A DNA stretch of 64,000 bases from Ischnura elegans (taxonomy: Eukaryota > Arthropoda > Insecta > Odonata > Coenagrionidae), in contig NC_060248.1 of assembly GCF_921293095.1 (NCBI RefSeq), positions 11,302,744 to 11,366,743 of the forward strand, written 5' to 3'. Position 1 is the stretch's first letter. Every line of letters starts with the position of its first letter. A model generated the notes under the pieces. That model ran no database searches. It worked only from the letters and a program-made list of their open reading frames with translations, and was not told the DNA's origin. Of this stretch, positions 1 to 10,795 are shown in pieces. The translations under genes and the position numbers were made by a program.

Positions 1-931
1 CCTAAGCTATGCAGTCCCCTTTCTGGAGATAATTGGGTCATGCCCGTGTTTCCAACTCCCTGCAAGCCTCTAATACATACCTTCACCACATTTTCTGAGG
101 CTTAGCCTCCTAAGGCTACCGCCATGGCCCTCTATCAAGTAAGTGTTCCCAAAGGTCCCCCACAGGTAGTACTTTCAGCTGGCAAACCTTCTTAGCTAGA
201 AGTAAATTTGGAGTGCATCATAGCCACGTTTCCCAGGGTCGTTGCTTGCTCAATGTTCATAGGAAACTGGGAGTGGGGAAATTCTACGACTCTGAAAAGA
301 AATCCTCTTCACCAAAGAGGATTTCTAGCTGGAAACACTCACTTCAGTCAGTGTAACCATCAATCAAGACAGGTTTAAAGTCGGGCAGATTTCAAAGACA
401 ATTACACTCTAGTAATGCTGTCGACATGTAAATTACAACACAATCAAGAACAAAAATCTACGATGCTTCAGTTCTGTTTAGCCTGCATTTTACAAGATTG
501 ATAAGATGTCCTCTTGAGTAAAAGATATGAGATTAAAAATCCGAGCATTTATCATATGTGCATTTAACTATCACAGCAGTTTGGCTGCATCAAAATAAGA
601 TGTTGTCATGCTATAGGTTACCAAAGTAGGTGATTTTCTCCAACACACCCTGAAATGCTTGCAAGCACTTTTGTAGTCGCAACTGCGGCAAACACTATTA
701 AAATGCCTTTCTAAGGCAAAATTTTACCCTGAAAAATGTGGAATATTTCTAGGAAAATAATGATATGATACGTTTCTGTGTTCTTCGTCATTATTTAGCT
801 ATTTGTTTCTATACTCAAGAGTAAAAATTTTTTGTGCAAATAGTATTTACCTAACTTCCAAGATAATATGTATGTTACCTTAAATGTACCGAGATATGCT
901 TCCAAAATTTTCCAATTTTTTTTCCATTAAG
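1..931. other. no gene recognised; probably intron of the cuticular protein gene
   Basis: I see no convincing coding exon or complete repeat here. The stretch is AT-rich. It ends in a pyrimidine-rich tract and an AG at 930-931 that serves as acceptor for the cuticular protein exon at 932, so at least its right end is probably intron. Any signal-peptide exon of that gene lies either unseen in this stretch or left of the window. Confidence 0.5.
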
Positions 932-2132
932 ACGGAGGATGAGCAGGAGGATCAGAGGGAATGGGAAGAGATCCTGGCTGAACAGGCCCGGAATGCCAAG
1001 TACAGCTACTCGTCCACCGTGGAGGACGGACTGAACGACCAACTAGTCTCACGGCAAGAGACCAGGGACGGACTTCTGACGACGGGCTCCTACTCGTACA
1101 GTGACGGCTTCTTCCAACGAACTATCCACTACGAAGCAGATGAAAATGGGTTCAGAGTGACTAGGTGAGCTTCAGTTCAATATATGCATGTAATCCGCTA
1201 AGTTTCACATACAGTAGGAACATATAACAATCCAGTTCAGTGATACACTGCCAGTGGTTATAAAATAACTATCAAATCTTTTACGTCTTTTCACTTACCA
1301 AACGTGCCGATACTGATTTAAAAATATAGGACATTTTCCTTGAAACTCAAGTGATGTGAGTATCCTCCACATAAATGCTAGTTTTCTGAAATAATCACAC
1401 CTTTAATCTAACTCTACTTCACTCTCAATGATGATATCCATCACATTTATGTCTTCTCTTCATTTATTCATTTCATATTTTTGTTTAACTCACAGAATCG
1501 AGAGATGAAGAAGACTTAACAGATATTATTGGATTCCTTTCTGTAGACTAAAAATTGCCCTATAATTTAAATAGAATTACGTTCAGACTCAAAAAATATC
1601 AACAGTTCAAAGCTATTGTAAAAATTAAATAGCATTTTGAACACAATATCTTCATATATCCACAAATCATTGAAAACATTTACCAAAGTGGAATAAATAA
1701 TGCTATGTGTATGCAGAATAATTCACTGAAAATTTGGAACAGAATCACTCAATTTCACTCATTCCCCTATTCTGATGACATTTACAAACTACAAATTTAA
1801 CATGTGTAATTTCTTTTACAACTACCACAAACTCTCACTTAACATAATAAAGATACAATGGACAATTAAAATCACAGACTTTGATGAGAAAAATTAAATG
1901 CATCTTCAAGATAATAAGTTGACCACACACTGCTGATCCAAATGTTTCTCTCCTTGCAAATCCCTGGAGCAGACAGGAAATCGAAGCTATTGGAGATGGA
2001 CCACAACCTGACCCCAACGGATCAGCACACGTCACCAGTGAGTTTGGCAACGCACGCAACGAGTACGCCATCACAGCAGCCGACCTGGCTCCACCCGCAC
2101 CCCCCGAAGAGAGCATCACCGGATCAATCTAA
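932..2132 (+). CDS. cuticular protein, Rebers-Riddiford chitin-binding family (3' part, two exons)
   Basis: Exons 932..1164 and 1973..2132 join in phase (codon AG|A) and end in a TAA at 2130-2132, giving 130 residues. The first exon starts after a pyrimidine tract and AG, and ends at a GTGAGC donor. It has an acidic, glutamine/glutamate-rich lead, then the extended R&R consensus: an aromatic-rich start (NAKYSYSS), GSYSYSDGFFQRTIHYEADE, and NGF. This family (Chitin_bind_4) binds chitin fibres in the secreted cuticle. The second exon continues with QEIEAIGDGPQPDPNG and ends in a proline/acidic tail. The core is a divergent RR type, with GFFQRTIHY where many members have a DG(K/Q)xxxVxY pattern. 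The N-terminal signal peptide is not visible, so the entry is partial. The first AATAAA after the stop lies inside the adjacent mariner-like element (2290-2295). Family assignment is firm; the individual gene is not identified. Confidence 0.82.
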
Positions 2133-2243
2133 AGAAAGGAGTAAGCATTGCATCATTCAAATATTTTAAGAGTGTGAATTTGATATTTACTACAATCACC
2201 AAACAACCTCAGATTGTTGTTTGAACGAAAATATTGATGCATA

Positions 2244-3167
2244 TCAGGGTTTTAACGCTTTGTAATGTTTATTACATTATATTTACAGTAATAAATTATA
2301 CGTCAAATGAAAGAGCAACTCAAACAGTTTTGTTTTTAGCAACAATGCGCATGTGCGTGAAATGTTTCTGCTGTGATCCGCTAGAAAGCGGTAGTAGCAA
2401 AGATGGCGACTAGTGAACAGAGAGAGTTTTGTGTTTTACATTTTGCAAAGACTGAATCTGTGCAATGTGTGTTCCGCATTAAATTCGGTTGTGATCCTTC
2501 AAGTGACAATAACATCCGTAGATGGTATCATCAGTTTCAAGATAAGAGGCTGCCTTTGAAAAGGGAAGAGCAAGGGACAACCAAGAGTTAGTGATGAGAC
2601 TGTTGAGCGAGTGAGAGTCGTTCACTCGTAGCCCAAAGAAATCAGTCTGGAAGGCTAGTCGTGAATTAGAAATTCCTGTGTTGACTGCTTGGTAAGTTTA
2701 AAGCAAACGCTTACAACTACGTCCTTACCGGTTAGAGTAATTACAGGCTCTAAAGCCTAGAGACCACAGATTACCTGCCAATTTCACCATGGAAATGTTG
2801 ATTCTTGACGATGATGATTTTCAGGATCATGTTGTCTTCAGTGATGAATCGACCTTTTACCTCAGTGGACATGTAAACACTCATAATGAGCAAATTTGGG
2901 GTTACTGTGCAACACACGTTGCACAGTAACTACAGATTCAGTTTTAGCAAACTGTAAAACACAAAACGCTTTCTGTTCACTAGTCGCCATCTTTGCTACT
3001 ACTGCTTTCAAGCGGATTGCGGCGGAAAAATTTCACGTACATGTGTATTGCTGCTAAAAAACAAAACTGTTTGAGTTGCAAAGCTGTTTGAACTGCTCTT
3101 TCGTTTGATATTTAATTTATAACTGTAAGTATAATGTAATAACTATTACAAAGCGTTAAAACCCCGA
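2244..3167. mobile_element. fold-back mariner/Tc1-like element, transposase broken
   Basis: A 924-bp element flanked by TA. Its two ends are long imperfect inverted copies of the same sequence, about 220 bp each, running from TCAGGGTTTTAACGC into the start of a transposase. The left arm encodes a DUF4817-like HTH start (MATSEQREFCVLHFAKTESV, 2403-2591). The right arm, read on the minus strand, encodes MATSEQKAFCVLQFAKTESV followed by VTVQ. Between them, about 2789-2930 on the plus strand is a DDE fragment with FSDEST, the position of one catalytic Asp in this superfamily, and a nearby IWG. The element therefore lacks a proper 3' end and has a duplicated, inverted 5' end. No intact transposase can be made from it. 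Confidence 0.8.
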
Positions 3168-3567
3168 TATTAATTTATAAACACCCTTTTCAATTAAAAC
3201 ATTTATCCTCCTGATAGTACAATCACAAAAACATTCTTTTCCTGCTGATGCCACATAGCGGCCCTCTTTGTGAAAGTTTGTTCCTCGGAAAGAAAGCAAC
3301 ACTATTCTGCCGCCTTTTGGTGAGTGACTATGAGGGGCTTCTTCACAGCAGATATCTTCCCAAGTACTTTCTACCAATAAGACAGCAGCAATATTCCACC
3401 TCATTCCCACTACTTCCTAATGGCCTTGGCATTGCAATATTTTGTGAAACACTTCTTTGGACACAACAAAACATTTCCCTGTATCAAGCGCAGATTGATC
3501 TGATACACCTTAAGTGAACTGCCTCACTTTTTTTCACCAACTCCCACACTCGGAATTTGGCTTGAAT

Positions 3568-3722
3568 GAGTAAAAGTAGAGCTCATCCCATTCTAAGCTG
3601 CAGACATTCAGGGCTGGAAGACCTTGCAGTATTAGGATTTTTGGTTTGAGCCCAACACACACTTAACCCAGGACCCTTCAGTGATTAACAAAGTGCTCTA
3701 CTCGTAGACCACCACACTCCCC
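3568..3722 (-). repeat. tRNA-derived SINE copy, diverged
   Basis: This stretch shares GTAGAGCTCA..., ATTCAGGG and the terminal 'gtgctctac...ccac.ctccc' block with the better copy at 3795-4021. It is more degraded and its B-box-like part is weak. It sits in the same orientation as the next copy, so the two may be tandem insertions. Confidence 0.45.
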
Positions 3723-3794
3723 CTTCCCGTGTTGAGGAGCAGAGTCAGTCTGGTGCAGTGACAAGTCCATGAGTAATTTCACTCACTCAGTGAT

Positions 3795-4021
3795 TCAACC
3801 CAAAGGTTGGTTGGCATAGGTGAGGGTAGAGCTCACCTTGAACTAAGCCAAAGGCAGGTGAACATCACACATTCAGGGTAGGGGGGGCTAGTTCCTTTCC
3901 CTGGGCCACTTCGTACTTCAAGGATTTGTTTGGGGGTGTTTGAAGGCTTCACCTGGGATTTGAACTCAGGACCCCAGGATCAGCAGAAGAGTGCTCTACC
4001 CGCTAAGCTACTCCCACTCCC
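3795..4021 (-). repeat. tRNA-derived SINE
   Basis: On the minus strand the copy opens with a tRNA-like head: GTGGGAGTAGCTTAGCGGGT with A-box character, then a B-box-like GAGTTCAAATCCC. The tail continues toward 3795 with a conserved 'ggtagagctcacc' block. Related copies are at 3568-3722, 53212-53432 and, as a fragment, 11575-11756. The tRNA acceptor stem is not complete, so this is a retroposon and not a tRNA gene. Confidence 0.6.
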
Positions 4022-4624
4022 ACATCAAATGCATAGTTTAAGGAGGCTGTTTAAGGAGATCCCCCTTGCATTGGGTTGAAACTTATAACGGATAAATGTG
4101 AAATTTTTTGAAGGTACCACATTACACAAGTACCTACATATTTAGCTGTAATTCCTGACAAATTCACCAACCATAAAATACTTGTTACACAACTCATAAA
4201 CATGCACAATTGAGAGAAGGGATAACTGATTTTGGTAGACTGGAGCAAAACATGTGGGAATGAATGAGCCTATTTAGAACAGGTTCTACTACCTGTCCAG
4301 GCCTTCACACAAGTTGCAATTTCATGTTCATGCAACAATACATTAACTTGAGCTTAGTAATGTACTGTGTAACCAGGGCATAGTGAAAAAACTGCAGAGA
4401 GATCGTACAATTATGGTCTTTTTATACACACTAATGATACTTTACATTCAGAAGTCTTGATTGAGAAGTTGATTAAAACTTTTGCTGCCCATAGTGTATG
4501 GTAAAGGGATCTTGGGCGATTCGTGGTTCTCTTGGTTCATCTACCAACATATTGGAGGGGAAAGGTTGGCAGAAGAGCCAAGAGAAGGAACGACCACCCA
4601 AGGTATATACAATTCATACATGTA

Positions 4625-5659
4625 CAGCAGGCACTCATTAATACTAAAAATGTTATTACTAAGATCTCGTTTTTTTCGGAGCAAATTGTTGGTCCCAATG
4701 AAAAGGCTCATCCAATCTATAATATAAGAAATGTTATTACGAATTTTTGGTTATCACAAAATTACAAACCTTAGTCCCAGAGGTTATAAAATGAGCTTCA
4801 TTACGAAGTTCCACAGATAAGCAACAGCATTTAGGGTGGATACATATGCACTACTCTACGTCATAATAATTGCACTTCGTTTAAGTTCTCCCCGTGCACT
4901 GAGCCCAAGAGTGTCAATAATGGTTCTTTCTTAAGTAGGAGATACTTCATTATCCACGCAACATTATATAATAAGCTTAATTCCTGTGCAATCATTATGA
5001 ACCACTCATCACTAATCGTAAATTTGCTGTATGATAAGTCTTCTTCCTACAAACATTCTACTTTAAGCGGGGTGAACATTTGAAAAGTTTGAGCATGCCC
5101 CAAATTTCACATTTGGCGCCTATGGAGTTGGCTGACGCCATGCGGCGTGGTATAGAGGAATTCGCACTCTGGGCGCAGTCTGAACAAAGTATCAATTTAT
5201 CAGTTGGGAAGTCAGGAACTGTTCAGCGTTTCACCGATCCTTCCTTCCCACGGAGACGTTGATTTTTTCCAGATCCAGCCGCGTTGCAGGCGCAGCTAGA
5301 TCGGTTCCTTGCAATTGTGAGTTTACGTAAAACTGTCATGCGGTGTTGCATTCTGCAGGATAACAACACTTTTCGACACCCTGCTAAAGTTCATGGGCTT
5401 ACGAGCAAGGTCTCGGAACACATCCTTTTGGTATGTTGAGGACTTACTTCATTTGTGCATTATTCAACTGTGTATATCACATACATGACTGAAGCTATTC
5501 CGCAGAGCGACTATGAGTATTGAGATTGAAAAGACAATGAATATGGCAAGGTGTGTTTTTTTTTGCGATGATTCGTTAAAGAAATGCTCCTACGAATTTC
5601 GCTATGACGAACCTCTGGTTTTTCGGTCATGTAAACTTCGTAATAACGAGAGTTTACTG
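4625..5659. mobile_element. pogo/Tigger-type non-autonomous element
   Basis: A 1035-bp element with a TA duplication (4623-4624 and 5660-5661). The right terminus reads CGTAATAACGAGAGTTTACTG; the left terminus is a degraded inverse of it (CAGCAGGCACTCATTAATAC). It is the same family as 27993-29300: both carry an internal block translating to ISHLAPMEL / ISNLAPFEL and a GTVQRF segment, which may be a remnant of a former coding region. No catalytic motif is visible. Confidence 0.75.
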
Positions 5660-5661
5660 TA

Positions 5662-7443
5662 GCAACTATAAATATGTATGGTGGTACTAGCCTAAATCCA
5701 CCATTTTAGAGTCCTGATAATAAAAACTTTTAGGGGAGACAATCTGCATTCCCCTTCAGCTTGTACCCCCTTATAGTTGAAACTTGGGTCCACCAATGAC
5801 CTGGCGTCATCATTGTAGCCACTCAACAGCAAACTAAATTAATTTTAGGGGGAAGAAACCAAATTTAATTTGATAAAACCCAAGCACTTCCAATTTTGTA
5901 TTTGTTCTGTTATTCTTCCAACTGTTACCTATTCCCCTCAAACCTGATCAACCTCCCTTCTAACTTCTCTTGACTGCATCTGCATTTTATTAACAAAAAT
6001 AGCTAAATATATAGAGCTCGTTCAAGTCCACCCAAACGATGCTCTCTTCTCCCTCCATCCTTTATCTCTCAACGGTCTCACGGCAGACTTAAAATGCATT
6101 TCCAATATTCTAAAACTCACCATCGACTGCTCGATATTACTTTCTTTCATCAACTTTTAAGTTCCATCACAACTGCCGGCATCCTCAACATACCCACACC
6201 ATAACTACCGACGCTTATGTCTCTTCTCTAAACTGACTCCCTCCCTTCACACATTCATCCCTTGGCACTTCCACTCAGCACCTTTACAAGCCTCACCCTA
6301 TCAAATCTTGACATCTACTAACATAGTTTTATCTTTTTCACACTTCATGCACTTTATTTCTCATTCTTGTTTTTCCCAGTAAACTTTACTGTGCCACTTG
6401 GCCACCAAATGTCTACGTTAATTTCTAAAAATCAATGCATGTTACTTGGCCACAGTAAATTGGCTCAGAAATAGTGAGTATTCAAGGCCTTTAAAAGGAA
6501 AACAAGTAAATGTGCTTACAGATGCCCAGTCAGGGCCCTTCACACCACCTCAGTGTGCAGACTTAGGCCAATCACTCACCAGCTGACCAAGCCAGACAAC
6601 CTCTGCCAAAGACACTATAAATACTAGTACCAACAACACATCGGCACACAGCCTCAAAAAATACATGCTGCATTAAATGTATACGTACTATAGTTTTCCC
6701 TTATTTTCTCTTCACAGGTGACTTAATCTCCTCCTGTTCAAGGAATCCAGCTAAGAGGGACCCGTATTTATGAAAGACAGCACAATTTCCAGGACCAGCA
6801 TGCATGAATATCAGAATTTTCAGACCTTTGTGCACTCTGATGATGCTATTCTTGTGCTAACAATAATTGACAACACTAATCGTACTTGTATAAATCTTGG
6901 ACAGACCCTATAACTAGATTCAACCTTGTAGAATTAAAAAAATGACAAGTGTAAATATTTAAATGATTAATGATGATAATGAACAATGAAAATTTTTACA
7001 AATTCAGTTCATTAGCAGTATCCTGGTGATTGGAAGAGCTACAAATATCGTCTAACTTTTCTCGCATGAAATTGTACAGCATTTTTTTGCTATCTTTTCA
7101 CAGAACTTATCATTCTATTTTTAATTCTATTAAACAGCAAAATCAATGATGTATGATGTAATATTTTTGTAATTATGAGGAAAAATAATTATATAAATAA
7201 AATTAAGAAAAAGAAGTGGTGGTATCATTTTCTCAGCATTATGCTTGATACCATAATAAGAAATTCGAAGAATGTACTCCGCTGATGGTGGTTCTTTCAC
7301 GGTTACTCCCTCGGCTAGCACTGTGGGAACAAAAGTTTGCACAGTTAACATTTTACCCAGAGTGATTTCAAAGATCACATTAAATCAATGTAATGGCCAT
7401 AAACAGTGCCCTTTAATGGCTATCAAGTTGATGCCTTTGAATA
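5662..7443. other. no gene recognised between the cuticular gene and the BTB-Psq gene, part 1
   Basis: AT-rich DNA with a C/T-rich stretch (about 5900-6350), no acceptable coding exon, and no clear element termini. A short AG-preceded segment near 6717 has a splice-acceptor look but no open frame with recognisable content. Confidence 0.4.
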
Positions 7444-7595
7444 CCGTATTTCTCCGAATATAGTCCCCCCCCCCCCCAATTTTGAGGCTTCAGTTTTGGG
7501 AAAAGTTAAAAAAATGTGTTTGAATATAGCCCTTTACTTTTACCACAGGTATTTTCGGGAAAAAGGGGGGACTATATTCAGACATACATGTACGG
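7444..7595. mobile_element. short TA-flanked MITE
   Basis: About 152 bp with termini CCGTATTTCTCCGAATATAG on the left and, inverted, CCGTACATGTATGTCTGAAT followed by ATAG on the right, both leading into a C-run. The flanking dinucleotide is TA on both sides. Termini of this sort are typical of small mariner-like MITEs. No coding content. Confidence 0.6.
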
Positions 7596-8382
7596 TAATT
7601 TCTAACCTCATATTTTTTCTTTTTCAATTTTTGTAAAACAAATCAAATTGTTCTCCGTAAGAAGCTACTGTCGTCTTCCCTGCCTCATTTCCTTTAGATT
7701 CCACTCCATCCAAAGTCAGCGATAACTTCTTTCCTTTTGGTTCCCACAATCCCCCACCAACAAACCCCTTCGGCGACAGGAAGTGCTTGCATGGCCACGT
7801 AAGGTACGACATCTTGCTTAAGAACGTGATCATGGTATGCACCCAAGAGAATAACGGAAACACTGAGCAGAGGAAGGCGACAGTACACTGGGCAGTCAGC
7901 GTGTGTACACGACGGAAGTAAGAATAAAGTGTGATTGTTGCCGACATGAGTTCTTCCCTTTTTCTGTGCAATTTTCCCGATCAATCCCCGGATGACGACG
8001 ACGAGAGGGTCTTGGCGACTTATATCTCTCTAATTAAGGATGAAAACATGCACTTTGACAGTATGCATGGTCCTCTGCTGGCATACTTTGAGGGTAATTT
8101 TCACTTTGGGGGAAAAGAAAAAAGTCTTCAGGGGCAAGGTCAAGGCTATACAGAGGTTGGGGAATCACAGTTAGGCCATTTGTTTGCTAGGTGCTTGGTA
8201 TCCACAAACCCTGGATGCTGTCAAAGTGCTTGCTCTGACAGATGTTTCGGTCGATCACTCCATGAAGGGTACGAAGAGTGGAAATCTTGCTTACAGTAGT
8301 GTTGATGTTGAAGGAGCATACTTAGGAGACTACTTGAGTTTTGTAGCATATCTGTAATAAATTTCTTTAAATGGCTTTATGC

Positions 8383-10099
8383 TAGGGATGGAAGGATCCA
8401 GGATTTTTTTCGGACCTGGATTCGGATCGGAACCTTGATTTTCGGAGCCGGATCTTCGGATATTTTTGGATCCTAATGCATTTTCAATTGTCTGCTATAA
8501 AACGAAGTAATTATTCAACTTTCTTCTAGGTACATGCAATCAAAAGAAAGCAATTTAGATTTACATACATGTTTTAATATTTTTACTGATTAAAATCATT
8601 ATTAAGCTTTCAAATTATTTAAAAAAAATGATAAAATCTTTTCAATCTCAGGATGTAAACTGTTATGCTTACGTTTGGAAATGAAAATACGTTTCAATCT
8701 CTGGATAAACCATTAACTGAATTTTGATATTCCTCACATAAGTTTCCCCCGAATTTTGTCACTTTCTCATCGCATACTGACTTGTGTTTCGGCCGCAATT
8801 GCTCCAGTAGTGGTGAGGTGGATTTTGCACTTCCTCACGATAGTTTCACGTCACAGTGTATGCACATGTTTCTCTTTATGTCAATAAAAATGTTTCTACA
8901 CAATGAAAGACATTTTCATCGGTATATCATTAATCGGTATATCATATAATATATCATACAGTGCAACTGCACAATCTGCAATACAATTACCCATGTTTAG
9001 AACAGCATTAGCATCACGTGCGACGAGTTGCGAGAACAGAACGAGACGACCGCTCAGCGAGAGGAAGGGTTTCGTAGCAGAAGCACGTGAAGGAGAGGTG
9101 GAGGGGAAGGAGCGCGATACCTCCGTCCCTTCCGTCTTTTAAGCAACAACACTACGAATGAGGGAGTCAAACGTGAACATGTTAGATCTTGCTATTTTGC
9201 GACGTCGTTACCTTCCAAGCGAAGCCGGGCGACCTATGTGATATACACAGTTGGCTTTTCCGGGCCATATCTTCTTGTTTGACGGCACTGCTGCCACGCC
9301 TGTTTCTTTGATAATTGTGCTGCTTGGACAATGTAGAATATTGGTATAGTCTTGTTGCAACTAAAAAAACTTCAATCAATTTGAGTTTCAAAAAACTTAA
9401 AAAAACCTGAATGTGTTAGAAATGCGACACGTTTGGTCTCATTCTTTTTTGAATATCGAGCACGTCATGCCCAAAATTATCAAGACATATTGGGTCTAGT
9501 AAGTAACTCACCTAGTATTTCTCCTCTAGAAACGTAGAAATGAAGAAGGTAAGATGAAAAAGGTCAGTGGGTGAGATGGGGTAGGGATGAAACACGCTTC
9601 CATTGTTCTCATGTACCTAGATATTTTCCTTTGAAGATAATTATTTACAGACTGTATTACCTTGGAAAGGAAAAAAAAATATCAGAGGCATGGGATGAAT
9701 GAGGGCCGAGGGTGTTTTATTTTAATCTGCGACGTAAGTCACTTTTGACATGGTTGTTATCCTGTGGCGTTGAGATTCTCCCGATGGTTGTTAAATCTCT
9801 TAGTAAGAGTCACACTATGTGCCTGTGGTATTTTGGAGTAAGAATTTCCACGGCTGAAATTCCGCGGCTTATAAACAAAATGGTTCATGAGTAGAACAAG
9901 CATCGCAGTGCAACGGCACATCCAAAGGTAGGATCGGAATTCTTACGACTCCCTTGAATGCGACGCTGCATTCACTGAAGCATAAATTCAAAATTTCAAA
10001 TACAGATCCGATGCTTTATGCGAATTTGGATCTGAAGTATCCGACAAAGGGCAATATCCGCAGATATTTGTATCCGAAGTATCTGATCCGACCATCCCT
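8383..10099 (-). mobile_element. hAT-type element, long copy of the 'TAGGGATGGxCGGATC' family, inverted
   Basis: Left end TAGGGATGGAAGGATCCAGG matches, inverted, the right end of the element at 11757-12206. The right end (GATCCGACCATCCCT) matches the left end of that element. Inner blocks around 9840-9960 (including GGTTCATGAGTAGAACAAGC) also match it. About 1 kb of extra internal sequence (8450-9800) is shared in part with the 23063-24590 copy (8750-9060 versus 23230-23540, inverted). I could not find a matching 8-bp target duplication, so the exact right boundary or its flank has changed. No hAT transposase domain is visible. Confidence 0.65.
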
Positions 10100-10756
10100 C
10101 AATACTTAAAATGCACACCCTGTATGGGCATGGTTGAAGATGAAATTATAAACTACAGGAAAACTCCTGAATAACAAACATACATAGAGTGAAATTAAAT
10201 GAAAATGAATGTTATTTTATGAAGTCCTGGTCCTGAGCCCTTCCCACACTAAATGCATGGAGAAAAACTTTAATTAATGCATCCGTATAATTGTGAAACT
10301 ACCTTAGAATGAAGTCCACAAATAGGACTCACATTTTTTATAAAAATTCTGATAAAAGTAACAATGAAATGTAACTTTGGTTATGCTGGTCGAGGGTATG
10401 CATGAGTTAATGTTATAATTCACCCTGGAGATATCCACAGCAATATGTGCAATGTTATTGCCTGAACAACAAAGACAGATGTGTAAATATGTAAAACAGA
10501 AATAAAAGAATCATCAGACTTCAGCTTCCCCCACAGCCTCATGAAGACTAACATTTTCCGATGGGTTAACGCACATTTACTTGAATACTAAAACTCATAA
10601 CAAAAAATTTTACCATTGAATGCACAAATCTCTATTTTGCACAAATCACGGCAATGGAGATAATTCAAACATGCACTGATCAAGCATGCTACGTACGCAT
10701 AATGGAATAATATTCACTCACCCAAACATTTCCTCTGATACCAGAGAGAAGACTTT
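10100..10756 (-). other. probable 3'UTR / 3' flank of the BTB-Psq gene
   Basis: No other gene or repeat is apparent here. On the minus strand an ATTAAA variant poly(A) signal occurs at 10269-10274, about 480 bp after the proposed stop. I found no canonical AATAAA on the minus strand between the stop and the adjacent hAT element. Confidence 0.3.
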
Positions 10757-10795
10757 TCACTCATCTGCATTCAATATTTCCTTGCCGGTTTCATC
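10757..10795 (-). CDS. BTB-Psq exon 9 (last 12 residues, candidate)
   Basis: After acceptor TTATAG, the phase-0 frame reads DETGKEILNADE and then TGA at 10759-10757. It continues the acidic style of exon 8 and sits in the right phase, but the coding part is only 39 bp, so chance cannot be excluded. The sequence beyond it would be 3'UTR up to about 10270, just before the hAT element at 8383-10099. Confidence 0.5.
   Translation of the reverse strand, partial: DETGKEILNADE

Noticed and set aside
7624-7984. Overlapping minus-strand open frames of 115 and 96 codons
   Set aside because: No recognisable motif in either frame, no shared splice logic, and both overlap a plus-strand open frame of equal quality.
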